Positions 17,341 through 26,352 of a DNA stretch of 43,022 nt are shown here, piece by piece. The position numbers were made by a program, and so were the translations under genes. Under the pieces are notes generated by a model that was given only the letters and a program-made list of their open reading frames with translations, did no database searches and had not been told where the DNA came from. Origin of the DNA: Bacteroidota bacterium (GTDB lineage: Bacteria > Bacteroidota > Bacteroidia > Bacteroidales > JAAUTT01); NCBI GenBank assembly GCA_020048915.1, contig JAIFLU010000136.1, forward strand, positions 1-43,022, written 5' to 3'. Positions within the stretch are counted from its first letter, which is position 1. The number at the start of each line of letters is the position of its first letter.

Positions 17341-17422
17341 TCAAAAGATTAAATCATTTACTAGTGCCCAACTTTAGCTCAGAAAGTCACTAGATAGTTA
17401 AAACCTTTATTACTACAAAGCT

Positions 17423-20400
17423 ATGAGAAAAAAACAGATCTCAAGTATTTATTATTGGAAATATACCAAAAAACTGCTACTAGTCATGAAATTAACCACC
17501 CTTCTACTTTTCGTGACCACACTTCATATTACGGCTACAATATATTCCCAGGAGGCTAGAATTAATTTTAAGGTTTCCGATGGTACTATTGCCGATGTGT
17601 TCAACGAAATTGAAAGACAAAGCGATTTTAAAGTCTTCTATAACGTTAACCAAATCGACTTATCAAAAAGGATTAATTACGCTGCCCAAAGTTCCCCAAT
17701 AAACAACGTATTGGACGAAGTTCTAAACGACTTTGATGTTACATACGAATTGTACGACAAGGTTATTGTTATTATTCCGACTGAGTTTAGACAATCTCAG
17801 AGAATTACCGGAACTATTGTTGATGCCACAAATAATGAGCCTCTTATTGGAGTGAATGTTGTTGTAGAAGGCACAACCATCGGAACCTCTTCGGATGTGG
17901 ATGGAAAGTTTTCGTTAGATGTTCCTAACCAAAATGTTGTTCTTCTGTTTTCATTTATTGGATATAATTCCGAAAAATATACGCTTTCGGGCTCCACAAC
18001 TATCGAAATGAAGTTGGTTCCGGATATTCGCTCACTCGAAGAAGTGGTTGTTATCGGATACGGTACCATGAAAAAGAAAGATGTTACAGGCTCTGTATCC
18101 AGCTTATCTGATGAAAAACTCCTAGATAAACCTGCCTTTAACGTTGCTCAGGCAATTGGCGGAAAAGTAGCCGGTGTTAAAATTATTGAACGTACTGGTG
18201 CACCTGGTAGTAATGCTATGATTCGCGTTCGTGGCACAAACTCTATTAGCTCTGGTAACGATCCGCTTTTTGTAGTTGACGGTGTAGTAGGTGTTAACAA
18301 TGCTTTAAGTATTTTAAACCCTAACGAAATTCAATCTATGGATGTATTGAAAGATGCTTCCGCAACTGCTATTTATGGTGCTCGTGGCGCAAATGGGGTT
18401 ATCATCATTACAACAAAACGCGGTATTGCCGGCAAAACTACTGTAGAGTATAGCAGTTATGTTACACGTGGAGTAATGAACCGAAGATTCTATGTGTTAG
18501 ATGCTGAGCAAATGATTTATGTAACCAAACAGGCGTGGATGAACGTTAACAAATATGCTTCTAACCCAAACTGGGGAGCATGTTTTGATGCCGGTATATT
18601 ACCTTCAGGAAAAGGCGGAAATACGTATTCCGAAATGCCTTACCTTTTTGAAAAAACTACAGCTGATGGATATTCAGTTCCTTTAATGGGGAAAGATGGG
18701 AACTACTACAGGCCTAGATTTGATACCAACTGGGAAAATGAAATATTCAGGCCATTTACTTCTACTAATCATCAGGTTAACATTCGTGGTGGTAACGAAA
18801 GGGCTAAATTTGGTACATTCCTGAACTATACCGATGAAAACGGTTTATTAATGAAAACCAATTTTACCCGTTTTTCCGGAAAAGTGAATGGGGACATTAA
18901 GGTTAATAAATGGTTGGATATTAGTGCCAATATAGGTGTTAACAAAAACCAACAAGTGTTGAACGACGAATCCTTCTTTAGTGGAGGTATGGCTCGTGCT
19001 GCCGTAGAAGCATACTCTATTCTTCCAATTAAGTATCCTGACGAGGCGGATACTTATGGTAAGTATGCCGGACTATGGAGTAGTAATGCTGACTTCCCGG
19101 CTGGTGAAACTCCTAAAAACCCGGTTCATATTTCTAATGATGTTTCTGTAACAGAAGACCGTACCCAGATAACCGGCGATATTACCCTAAATTTCAAGAT
19201 CACTTCGGACCTTACCTTTAAAACCAATTTCGCTACCGACCTGAACTACTATAAATATAATCGTTATGTTGGCCGTTTGATTGATACCGGAGGTCCGGGA
19301 AGTGCTCGTATCAATACAAATAATGAGATGTTCTGGCAAAATGAAAACTACTTCAACTATAACAAAACGCTGGGCGATCATTCCATCACTGGTATGGTAG
19401 GTATTTCATGGTCAAGATTTCAAAATCAATGGTTAGGAGCTTGGAATAGCAACTTCTTTGATGACTTTTATCAGTGGCATAACCTTGGTCTTGGTACTGT
19501 TACTCGTCCAGGTGTGGAAAGTAGTGATAATCAGAATTCTTTGAACTCCTATTTTGCCCGTGCAACCTATTCGTTTAAAAACAGATACTTATTCACTGCA
19601 ACCGGTCGTTACGATGGCTCTTCACGTTTCGGTGAAAATACAAAGTATGGATTTTTCCCATCGGCATCTGTTGCATGGCGGGTATCTGAAGAAGATTTCT
19701 TAAAGGATAATTCAGTTGTATCCAACCTTAAATTACGTGCCAGTGTTGGTAAAACAGGTAATCAGGAAATTGGCTCGTACGTAACCCAAACCAAACTTGG
19801 TTCTGGTAACGTAATAATGGGTGGTGCTTTAACACCGGGTCTGTGGCCGTCGTCAATGGGTAACCCTGATTTGAAATGGGAAAAAACCACGCAGTACGAT
19901 GCTGGTTTAGATATGGGTTTCTTCAACAATCGCCTGATAGTGAATTTTGATTACTATCATAAATTGACTGAAGATATGCTATTAGATGTTCAATTACCTA
20001 CTTCTACAACAGTTGGCCAGGTTAAACAAAACTATGGGTCGGTCCAGAATTCAGGTATTGAAATCAGTATTAATACCCATAATATTAAGAGTAATGACCT
20101 TAATTGGTTTACTGATATAGCTTTCAGTGCCAACAAGAATAAAATTGTTAACTTAGGTCCTACTCACAAAGATCTTCTCCGTAATTACTGGGTAGGTGGC
20201 GCCAATACCATTTTACGCGAGGGGGAATCTATCGGGTCTTTCTTCGGTTTGAACCGTTTAGGTACTTATAGTACCGAAGAAGCTAGTTTGGCTGCTCGTT
20301 ATAATTTTGTGCCTGGCGACGTTAAATATGAAGATAAAAACCAGGATGGCGTGATCAGCTTTGTTTCCGATGGTGATATTTTGGGGAATGCTTTTCCAAT

Positions 20401-20905
20401 TTGGGATGCTAATCTTTCGAATAATATCAATTACAAAAACTTCGATTTCAACATCGATATTCGCTTCTCTTATGGGGCTAAAAAGGAAAACAGAACCAAC
20501 CACTCTTCCGAAGACCGTCAGGCGATGGCAAACGGTAAAAACTCTATCCTGAATGCATGGCGTCCCGATCATCAGAATACTATGATTGGTCAGGTTCGTC
20601 CCGGTAACGGTGGTGCTTATTATCAAACCTACCCCGATACCCATTGGATTGAAGATTGTTCGTTTGTTCGTGGAGATGGCATGACACTTGGTTATAGCCT
20701 TCCTAAAAGTTTACTTACAAAAATTAGTATGAACAAACTTCGGATATATGCTACCGCAAAGAATTTCTTTGTAATTACCAAATATAGCGGATATGATCCT
20801 GAAGGCAGTGACCGTGATAACATGGATGGTTTAGTACCTGGTATGGACTTCTTTATGTATCCACGTCCTACCACATATACTTTGGGTATAAATGTTGTTT
20901 TCTAA
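17423..20905 (+). CDS. SusC-like TonB-dependent outer-membrane glycan transporter with STN signalling domain
   Basis: The protein has 1160 residues. A long signal peptide ends near TATIYSQ (residue 43). An STN (secretin/TonB short N-terminal) domain spans about 45-118 (VSDGTIADVFNEIERQSDFK and VLDEVLNDFDVTYEL), followed by a carboxypeptidase-regulatory-like domain (about 127-200, ITGTIVDATNNEPLIGVNVV). Next come the SusC signature LEEVVVIGYG (205-214), the plug (VRGTNSISSGNDPLFVVDG, DASATAIYGARGANGVIIIT) and a beta barrel ending in aromatic GINVVF. The transporter imports bound oligosaccharides with SusD as lid, powered by TonB. The STN domain is what links such transporters to FecR anti-sigma factors, matching the two genes upstream. 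The ATG at 17423 gives the usual N-terminus of the family. Confidence 0.95.
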   Translation: MRKKQISSIYYWKYTKKLLLVMKLTTLLLFVTTLHITATIYSQEARINFKVSDGTIADVFNEIERQSDFKVFYNVNQIDLSKRINYAAQSSPINNVLDEVLNDFDVTYELYDKVIVIIPTEFRQSQRITGTIVDATNNEPLIGVNVVVEGTTIGTSSDVDGKFSLDVPNQNVVLLFSFIGYNSEKYTLSGSTTIEMKLVPDIRSLEEVVVIGYGTMKKKDVTGSVSSLSDEKLLDKPAFNVAQAIGGKVAGVKIIERTGAPGSNAMIRVRGTNSISSGNDPLFVVDGVVGVNNALSILNPNEIQSMDVLKDASATAIYGARGANGVIIITTKRGIAGKTTVEYSSYVTRGVMNRRFYVLDAEQMIYVTKQAWMNVNKYASNPNWGACFDAGILPSGKGGNTYSEMPYLFEKTTADGYSVPLMGKDGNYYRPRFDTNWENEIFRPFTSTNHQVNIRGGNERAKFGTFLNYTDENGLLMKTNFTRFSGKVNGDIKVNKWLDISANIGVNKNQQVLNDESFFSGGMARAAVEAYSILPIKYPDEADTYGKYAGLWSSNADFPAGETPKNPVHISNDVSVTEDRTQITGDITLNFKITSDLTFKTNFATDLNYYKYNRYVGRLIDTGGPGSARINTNNEMFWQNENYFNYNKTLGDHSITGMVGISWSRFQNQWLGAWNSNFFDDFYQWHNLGLGTVTRPGVESSDNQNSLNSYFARATYSFKNRYLFTATGRYDGSSRFGENTKYGFFPSASVAWRVSEEDFLKDNSVVSNLKLRASVGKTGNQEIGSYVTQTKLGSGNVIMGGALTPGLWPSSMGNPDLKWEKTTQYDAGLDMGFFNNRLIVNFDYYHKLTEDMLLDVQLPTSTTVGQVKQNYGSVQNSGIEISINTHNIKSNDLNWFTDIAFSANKNKIVNLGPTHKDLLRNYWVGGANTILREGESIGSFFGLNRLGTYSTEEASLAARYNFVPGDVKYEDKNQDGVISFVSDGDILGNAFPIWDANLSNNINYKNFDFNIDIRFSYGAKKENRTNHSSEDRQAMANGKNSILNAWRPDHQNTMIGQVRPGNGGAYYQTYPDTHWIEDCSFVRGDGMTLGYSLPKSLLTKISMNKLRIYATAKNFFVITKYSGYDPEGSDRDNMDGLVPGMDFFMYPRPTTYTLGINVVF

Positions 20906-20924
20906 TTTTTTAAAAGAGAAAGAA

Positions 20925-22544
20925 ATGAAATATATAATATTTTTATCGCTCGGGCTCAGCCTTATGCTGGGTTCATGCACAAAATTTCTGGAAGAAACTC
21001 CAACGGGTACTTTAACAACTGATGCAAAAGTTACAAGTGCAGCCGGAGGATTAGCATTAGCTTCAGGGCCTTACAGGGCCTTACAGGATTGGACCAACGG
21101 TGGTGACCAGTGGGGTAAAAGCTTACCTGCTTCGCTCGAATATTTTACCGGAAAAGCATATTCTCAGTATATGGGTTCAATACTTTGGGTATACGAAAGT
21201 GGCGCCATTGCTGGTGATTACGATTATTTTATTAATCAGTGGAATAACTGGTATAAAGGTGTTCGTGATTGTAACTTAGCGCTAAGCATGTTACCAAATG
21301 TAACAGGGTTAACTGAAAGTCAAAAGTCGAATTACATCGCTCAGGTTCGCACTCTTAGAGCTTTCTATTATTTTCTTTTAGTGCGTTATTATGGCGATGT
21401 GCCTTTAAATACAGCGGTAATAACAGATTTAGCGCAGGCTCAGCGTCCCCGTACATCCTTAAAAACCATTTACGATAAGGTAATTGTTCCGGACTTGGAA
21501 TATGCCGTAAACAGCACATTGGAAGACAAGCAGTCATCAGATGGTCGTGTTACCAAGTATACTGCCAGAACAATTCTTGCAGATGTATATTTGACCATGG
21601 CCGGGTATCCTTATCAGGAAGTTGCTACTGCCGATAGTACCAAAAAATGGTGTGCTGAAGGACTTTGGGCAATGACAGAATATCCGGTGAAGTCCGAAAG
21701 TGCAAAAAGTTTCTTATTAAAAGCTAAGGAACAGCTTGATTTCCTATATGGTAAATTGAGCCTTGGGAAATACAGCGATTTGCGTATGTCGTCAATGAAC
21801 AATAAAGGAGAGGCTATTTTCCAGGTTCAACACCTTGCAAATACTCGTGATAATAGTATCGTTCAGGTTTGCCTTCCTTTGGCAAGTCAGATATCGTATA
21901 ACGATGAAAACGGCACTTTTGTACCCAGTTTAGCATATTATAATTCGTATAGTCCGGCCGATTTGCGTGCTCAGGAGCGTCAGTATTTCTTTACCAGCGA
22001 CACAAAATCTAAGAAATACGACATAAACGAACCCCCTGCAGCTAAATTCTCACAGCCATTTTTGTTCAAATATTATGATGTGGATAAAATTAAAAATAAT
22101 GTTCAATCGAGTTTGAACTGGCCCATATATCGTTATTCAGAAGTATTGCTTATGCTTACCGAAGTTAACTGGTGTTTGGATCAATTAGGTGTGGCACAGT
22201 CGGAAGACGATCTCGTTAAAGGGATCAACGCAATCAGAACCAGAGCCCTATTGCCTACGTATGCAAAAAATGATCTTAACTTGAAGAATATTATTGCTGA
22301 GCGTGCTTATGAGCTTATTTTCGAGAACAAAATGCTTTGGGATATGAGACGTACCCGAAAGGCTCTTAAGGATGGTGTTGGGGAATTTAAGATGTTGGAG
22401 AACCTTGTTGGCCATCAACCTACCAGCTTTAACTATCAATTTTCCCCAAAGCACTTGTTATCGCCAATATCTGGAACTGAGATTGACAACAATAAACAAT
22501 GTCTCCAGAATTTCGGCTGGGCACCCAAACAAGTGGGTCAATAA
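20925..22544 (+). CDS. SusD/RagB-family surface glycan-binding lipoprotein
   Basis: The protein has 539 residues from the ATG at 20925. A longer frame starts inside susC (20892), but 20925 is chosen because it gives a proper lipoprotein signal (MKYIIFLSLGLSLMLGSC, Cys18) and is preceded by a purine-rich AAAAGAGAAAG. The mature N-terminus KFLEETPTGTLTTD is typical of SusD. Helical TPR-like features follow (YIAQVRTLRAFYYFLLVRYY, DVPLNT), then WPIYRYSEVLLMLTEVNW and ERAYELIFENKMLWDMRRT, both family hallmarks. SusD closes over SusC and captures glycan. The start lies 19 bases after the susC stop, so the two are translated from one message. Confidence 0.95.
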   Translation: MKYIIFLSLGLSLMLGSCTKFLEETPTGTLTTDAKVTSAAGGLALASGPYRALQDWTNGGDQWGKSLPASLEYFTGKAYSQYMGSILWVYESGAIAGDYDYFINQWNNWYKGVRDCNLALSMLPNVTGLTESQKSNYIAQVRTLRAFYYFLLVRYYGDVPLNTAVITDLAQAQRPRTSLKTIYDKVIVPDLEYAVNSTLEDKQSSDGRVTKYTARTILADVYLTMAGYPYQEVATADSTKKWCAEGLWAMTEYPVKSESAKSFLLKAKEQLDFLYGKLSLGKYSDLRMSSMNNKGEAIFQVQHLANTRDNSIVQVCLPLASQISYNDENGTFVPSLAYYNSYSPADLRAQERQYFFTSDTKSKKYDINEPPAAKFSQPFLFKYYDVDKIKNNVQSSLNWPIYRYSEVLLMLTEVNWCLDQLGVAQSEDDLVKGINAIRTRALLPTYAKNDLNLKNIIAERAYELIFENKMLWDMRRTRKALKDGVGEFKMLENLVGHQPTSFNYQFSPKHLLSPISGTEIDNNKQCLQNFGWAPKQVGQ

Positions 22545-22571
22545 TCATAATTTAATTCATATAGTAAATTG

Positions 22572-23750
22572 ATGAAAATGAAAAAAATTATCATATTTTT
22601 AAGCACGGTGGTTTCAATAATCGGTTGTTCCAAGCAAGATTATTTTGAAATACCCACCAACGCAGATGGAAGTGTATACTTAACAACGATTTCTACCACT
22701 GTTTCAACAGGAATTAGTTCTTTAGATGATGCCTTTACTGTAACAGCTACCTTGCCCAATGCTAAAGCAGGCGATGTAATGAATGTAGAATTGCTGCAAC
22801 TTCAGATACCTGAATCGGGAGGTACTACCAAGCAACTTTTGCCAATGGCAGGAACTCTTAAAACAGTTACTGTAGGAAGCGATTTGAAAGCCTCTGTATC
22901 ATACTCTCGTACTGATGCTAAACTTGTAAATGTTGGCGATTATGTAACTGTTATTTTCAGTGGGAAAACTGACTATGCTAAACAACGGGTTGATCTTGTT
23001 CCTGCATCTTCTGCGACCAAACCAAAAGTTGGCGATAAGGAAATTGACGTAGCACGTACATCTGAAACAGCTTATTTTAATGTTTCAGTGGCCCCAAAGG
23101 CAGAATCATTCTCCGGAACCTTAATTGCAAAAAGAAAGAACGGGAAGAACGACGCTTGGGTTACTATTCCCGGCCCTTTTACCGGTACTCAACCTTTTAA
23201 AATTCCCATTTCGGGTACAGATTTCGCTGCAGGCAAGGATACCATGTTTTATGCGTTTTCTGCAACTTCTGGATCATTTACCGATGAAATTACTACTTCG
23301 GTAATTGTTCGCGATCCCTACTTTTACTTAAAAAAATCGACTACTTTAACTCTTGGGGGAGCCTCAGCCGGTAATAATCTTTTAATTAATGCCGGAGTTG
23401 CCGAAACGGATTCTAAAGCGATTATTGCAGTTTCGGGTTCCCTAATTCTTAAAGGTGGACCGACCTGGCTTGCCGCTGGTAATTCTATCTCCTTTGTACC
23501 ATCCTCTCTTGCAACTTACGAGGCAAACAATTCAGTTAAAATCATTGCAGAGTTTAACGCAGGAACTCCTGCCACTACCGCTGATCCTCTTAGTGGTAAT
23601 GGAATTTACATTTATAAAATTGTAAATGGACCTGCTGCATCAGATGTTTATTACGGTATGGTTAAAATAACCAATGCCATACCTAACACATCAGTAGCGT
23701 TTGAGTACAGGATTGGCGATCAATATGCGCATTTATCAGTGATTAAGTAA
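22572..23750 (+). CDS. Third surface lipoprotein of the PUL (SusE/SusF-like position)
   Basis: The protein has 392 residues from ATG 22572; the longer frame would need TTG 22569. The lipobox is SIIGCS (Cys19). The sequence is beta-rich with Thr/Ser/Ala-rich strands and looks like two or three immunoglobulin-like domains (about 30-140, 155-250, 260-390). A signature such as DAFTVTATLPNAKAGDVMNV marks the first. I do not recognise a named family. Its place right after susD, and the terminator after it, match the SusE/SusF-type surface glycan-binding proteins that accompany SusCD, so a role in glycan capture at the cell surface is inferred from context. Confidence 0.75.
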   Translation: MKMKKIIIFLSTVVSIIGCSKQDYFEIPTNADGSVYLTTISTTVSTGISSLDDAFTVTATLPNAKAGDVMNVELLQLQIPESGGTTKQLLPMAGTLKTVTVGSDLKASVSYSRTDAKLVNVGDYVTVIFSGKTDYAKQRVDLVPASSATKPKVGDKEIDVARTSETAYFNVSVAPKAESFSGTLIAKRKNGKNDAWVTIPGPFTGTQPFKIPISGTDFAAGKDTMFYAFSATSGSFTDEITTSVIVRDPYFYLKKSTTLTLGGASAGNNLLINAGVAETDSKAIIAVSGSLILKGGPTWLAAGNSISFVPSSLATYEANNSVKIIAEFNAGTPATTADPLSGNGIYIYKIVNGPAASDVYYGMVKITNAIPNTSVAFEYRIGDQYAHLSVIK

Positions 23751-23768
23751 TAGGTTTAGTTTAGTTGA

Positions 23769-23804
23769 AAGTGCTGCAGCGTGAGTTGCAGCACTTATTT
23801 TTTT
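23769..23804 (+). terminator. Strong Rho-independent terminator after the susCD operon
   Basis: A perfect 10-bp stem AAGTGCTGCA / TGCAGCACTT with an 8-base loop, followed by ATTTTTTT. It separates the susCD-lipoprotein unit from the GH92 genes, which therefore need their own promoter. Confidence 0.9.
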
Positions 23805-23883
23805 CAAACTATTCGACAAAGTTTTGCCAACCTGAAATCATATAAAAGAGTTTTCGTTTTTATTGATCTTTTCTAATAAAGTC

Positions 23884-23891
23884 TATTTTTG
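23884..23891 (+). promoter_or_regulatory. -7 element TATTTTTG upstream of the first GH92 gene
   Basis: Full match to TAnnTTTG, with ATTG at 23862-23865 as a partial -33 box (18-bp spacer). It lies 78 bases before the ATG at 23969, after the terminator. Confidence 0.5.
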
Positions 23892-23968
23892 TTTTCGAAT
23901 TCTCGGGCTCCGAAAAGAGAAGTTATTAATGTTGATTATTTGTATCAGTTAATAGAAATTGTTCTAAT

Positions 23969-26257
23969 ATGAAGAATGCTAAATTTCTTAGTTCTATGAA
24001 ATTTCTTCAATCACTAATTTTAGTTGGGTTAGCCACTTTGAGTGCTTGTACTAATAACGATGTATCAACGTATGTCGATCCTAACATTGGCAGTGTAGCG
24101 CCATTGTTAACAACAAAAAATCCAACGGTTCACCGTCCCCACTCTATGGTAAGGGTATTTCCGGTTACCAGGCCAGGCTTAAACGACCGGTACCTTTCAG
24201 ATAAAATTTATGGTTTTGCGGTAAATATGCCTGCTTATCGTCAGGGACATGTTACTGAATTGATGCCTACTACTGGCAAAATAATTACAAATAGAAACGA
24301 ATATGCTTCGATTTACGACCACGATCAGGAAGAAGTCCATCCCTGGTACCATAGGGTTATACTCGAAGATTATAATATAGTAGCCGACTGGACAACTACC
24401 GAGCGGGCAGTAATTTATCGGTTCAATTTTAACAGAGATGATTCAGCTAATATCCTTTTTCGCGGAAATCACAATGCCTCTTTTAAAATAATAGGCGATA
24501 AAGCAATTCAGGGCTGGGAAATGTTCGAAAATGCCAAACAGTATTTTTATGCTGAATTCAGTATTCCTTTCAGTGACCATGGGTTTTTTAATGAAAAGGG
24601 GCTGAGGGAAAAATCGGGAGAAATTAATGGCGAAGGGGTCGGTACTTTTATTACGTTTAGTCAAGCCAAAAAGCCTATTGAGGTGCGCATAGGTATCTCA
24701 TTCATTGACGAAAACCAGGCGGCATTAAATCTCAAGAAAGAAGCGGATAGTAAAAGTTTTGATAAAATTAAGGAAAATAGTCATACCATTTGGGCAAAAT
24801 CGCTCGGAAAGATTCAAGTTGTTGGGGGAACAGAGCGTCAGAAACGGATTTTTTATACTTCACTTTACCGGTCAATGGAACGCATGGTTAATATCTCGGA
24901 ATATGGTAGGTATTATTCAGGCTACGACCAGAAAATTCATAACGCCGAAGGTCGGCCTTTTTATGTTGACGACTGGCTTTGGGATACCTATCGGTGTCTT
25001 CATCCGCTTATGACAATTTTGGATCCGGACCAGCAAACCGATATGGTAGAATCGTATATCCGAATGTATCAGCAAAGTGAATGGATTCCGGGTTTTCCTC
25101 AGTTTTATGGAGATTTTCCTGCTATGATTGGCTTCCATTCTGCCGCATTGGTATGGGATACGTATCAAAAAGGGAATACCAATTTTAATGTAGAGAAAGC
25201 GTATGAGGGGTTGAAAAAAAATGCGCTTCAGGCAACTATGTTACCATGGAGGTCAGGCCCTATGTGTTCATTAGACAGCTTTTATGCCGAAAACGGATGG
25301 TACCCTGCACTTCCCGAAGACAGTGTTGAGTCAGTGCCTCAGGTACACAGTTTTGAAAGACGGCAAGCTGTAGCTTTAACATTAGAGCATAGTTACGACG
25401 ATTGGTGTTTGGCAATGCTGGCAAAAGCCTTGGGGAAAACTTCCGATTACGAATATTTTATAAAACGTTCCCGGAACTATCGCAATGTTTTTAACCCTAC
25501 TAATGGATTTATGGTGCCTAAAATGGCAGATGGCAAATGGGTGGAGCCATTTGACCCGCAGTTGTCGGGTGGTGTTGGGAGCAGGTTATATTACGCCGAG
25601 AATAATGCCTGGACATGGAACTTTAGTGTTCCTCAGGATATTCCCGATCTGATTTCCCTTATGGGTGGCGCTGAGGGTTTTGACAAAAAACTGGATGCCT
25701 TGTTTAACGAACCCACACATATCTCCAAATGGCAGTTTATGGGACAATTTCCTGATGCCACTGGCTTAAATGGAATGTTTGTAGCAGGTAATGAACCTTC
25801 GTTTCATATTCCCTACCTCTATAATTACATTGGAAAACCCTGGAAAACACAACGTCGAATTCGCGAAATTATGGATATGTGGTTCGACGACCGGCCGCTG
25901 GGAATTCCAGGTGACGAAGATGGCGGTGGACTTTGCTCCTGGTATGTGTTTTCGGCCATGGGCTTTTACCCGGTAACTCCCGGAAGTGGAGTATATGCTA
26001 TTGGTAGCCCTTTCTTTAATAAAATTACCATAGAATTGCCCAATGGCAAAAAATTTACCATACATGCCAAAAACTGTTCTAAGAAGAATAAGTACATTCA
26101 ATCGGCAAAACTGAACGGCGAAGTGCTAAATTCGTCCTGGATAAAGCATGCTGATATTATGGCAGGAGGGGGGCTAACGCTGGATATGGGCGAAAGACCA
26201 AATAAAGCATGGGCATCGGATGTTTCTTCATATCAAAAATTTATGGATGGGGAATAG
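23969..26257 (+). CDS. GH92 alpha-mannosidase, lipoprotein
   Basis: The protein has 762 residues with a lipoprotein signal ending TLSACT (Cys27); ATG 23996 is a possible later start. The sequence follows the GH92 plan: an N-terminal beta-sandwich (YVDPNIGSVAP and on) and an (alpha/alpha)6 barrel. The catalytic acid is predicted as Glu544 in YYAENNAWTWNF. The general-base aspartates are in GDEDGGG (Asp649 and Asp651), followed by the signature CSWYVFSAMGFYPVTPGSG. GH92 enzymes are calcium-dependent, inverting exo-alpha-mannosidases acting on 1,2-, 1,3-, 1,4- or 1,6-linkages. The family's usual EGN at the acid is EN-N here. Being a lipoprotein, it may face the periplasm or the surface. The second GH92 gene starts 95 bases downstream. 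Confidence 0.93.
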   Translation: MKNAKFLSSMKFLQSLILVGLATLSACTNNDVSTYVDPNIGSVAPLLTTKNPTVHRPHSMVRVFPVTRPGLNDRYLSDKIYGFAVNMPAYRQGHVTELMPTTGKIITNRNEYASIYDHDQEEVHPWYHRVILEDYNIVADWTTTERAVIYRFNFNRDDSANILFRGNHNASFKIIGDKAIQGWEMFENAKQYFYAEFSIPFSDHGFFNEKGLREKSGEINGEGVGTFITFSQAKKPIEVRIGISFIDENQAALNLKKEADSKSFDKIKENSHTIWAKSLGKIQVVGGTERQKRIFYTSLYRSMERMVNISEYGRYYSGYDQKIHNAEGRPFYVDDWLWDTYRCLHPLMTILDPDQQTDMVESYIRMYQQSEWIPGFPQFYGDFPAMIGFHSAALVWDTYQKGNTNFNVEKAYEGLKKNALQATMLPWRSGPMCSLDSFYAENGWYPALPEDSVESVPQVHSFERRQAVALTLEHSYDDWCLAMLAKALGKTSDYEYFIKRSRNYRNVFNPTNGFMVPKMADGKWVEPFDPQLSGGVGSRLYYAENNAWTWNFSVPQDIPDLISLMGGAEGFDKKLDALFNEPTHISKWQFMGQFPDATGLNGMFVAGNEPSFHIPYLYNYIGKPWKTQRRIREIMDMWFDDRPLGIPGDEDGGGLCSWYVFSAMGFYPVTPGSGVYAIGSPFFNKITIELPNGKKFTIHAKNCSKKNKYIQSAKLNGEVLNSSWIKHADIMAGGGLTLDMGERPNKAWASDVSSYQKFMDGE

Positions 26258-26352
26258 AAATCGTTAAATCAATAGTTATATCCGCTATCTCAAAACCGCA
26301 AGAAGTTTGTATTATGCAAACTCAATTTTAAAATATTTTAAATACTTTACCT

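Noticed and set aside
17341..17422. tRNA-like sequence before susC
   Set aside because: No acceptor or T-arm pairing can be formed; only a chance TTAGCTCAGAAAG resemblance to a D-arm.
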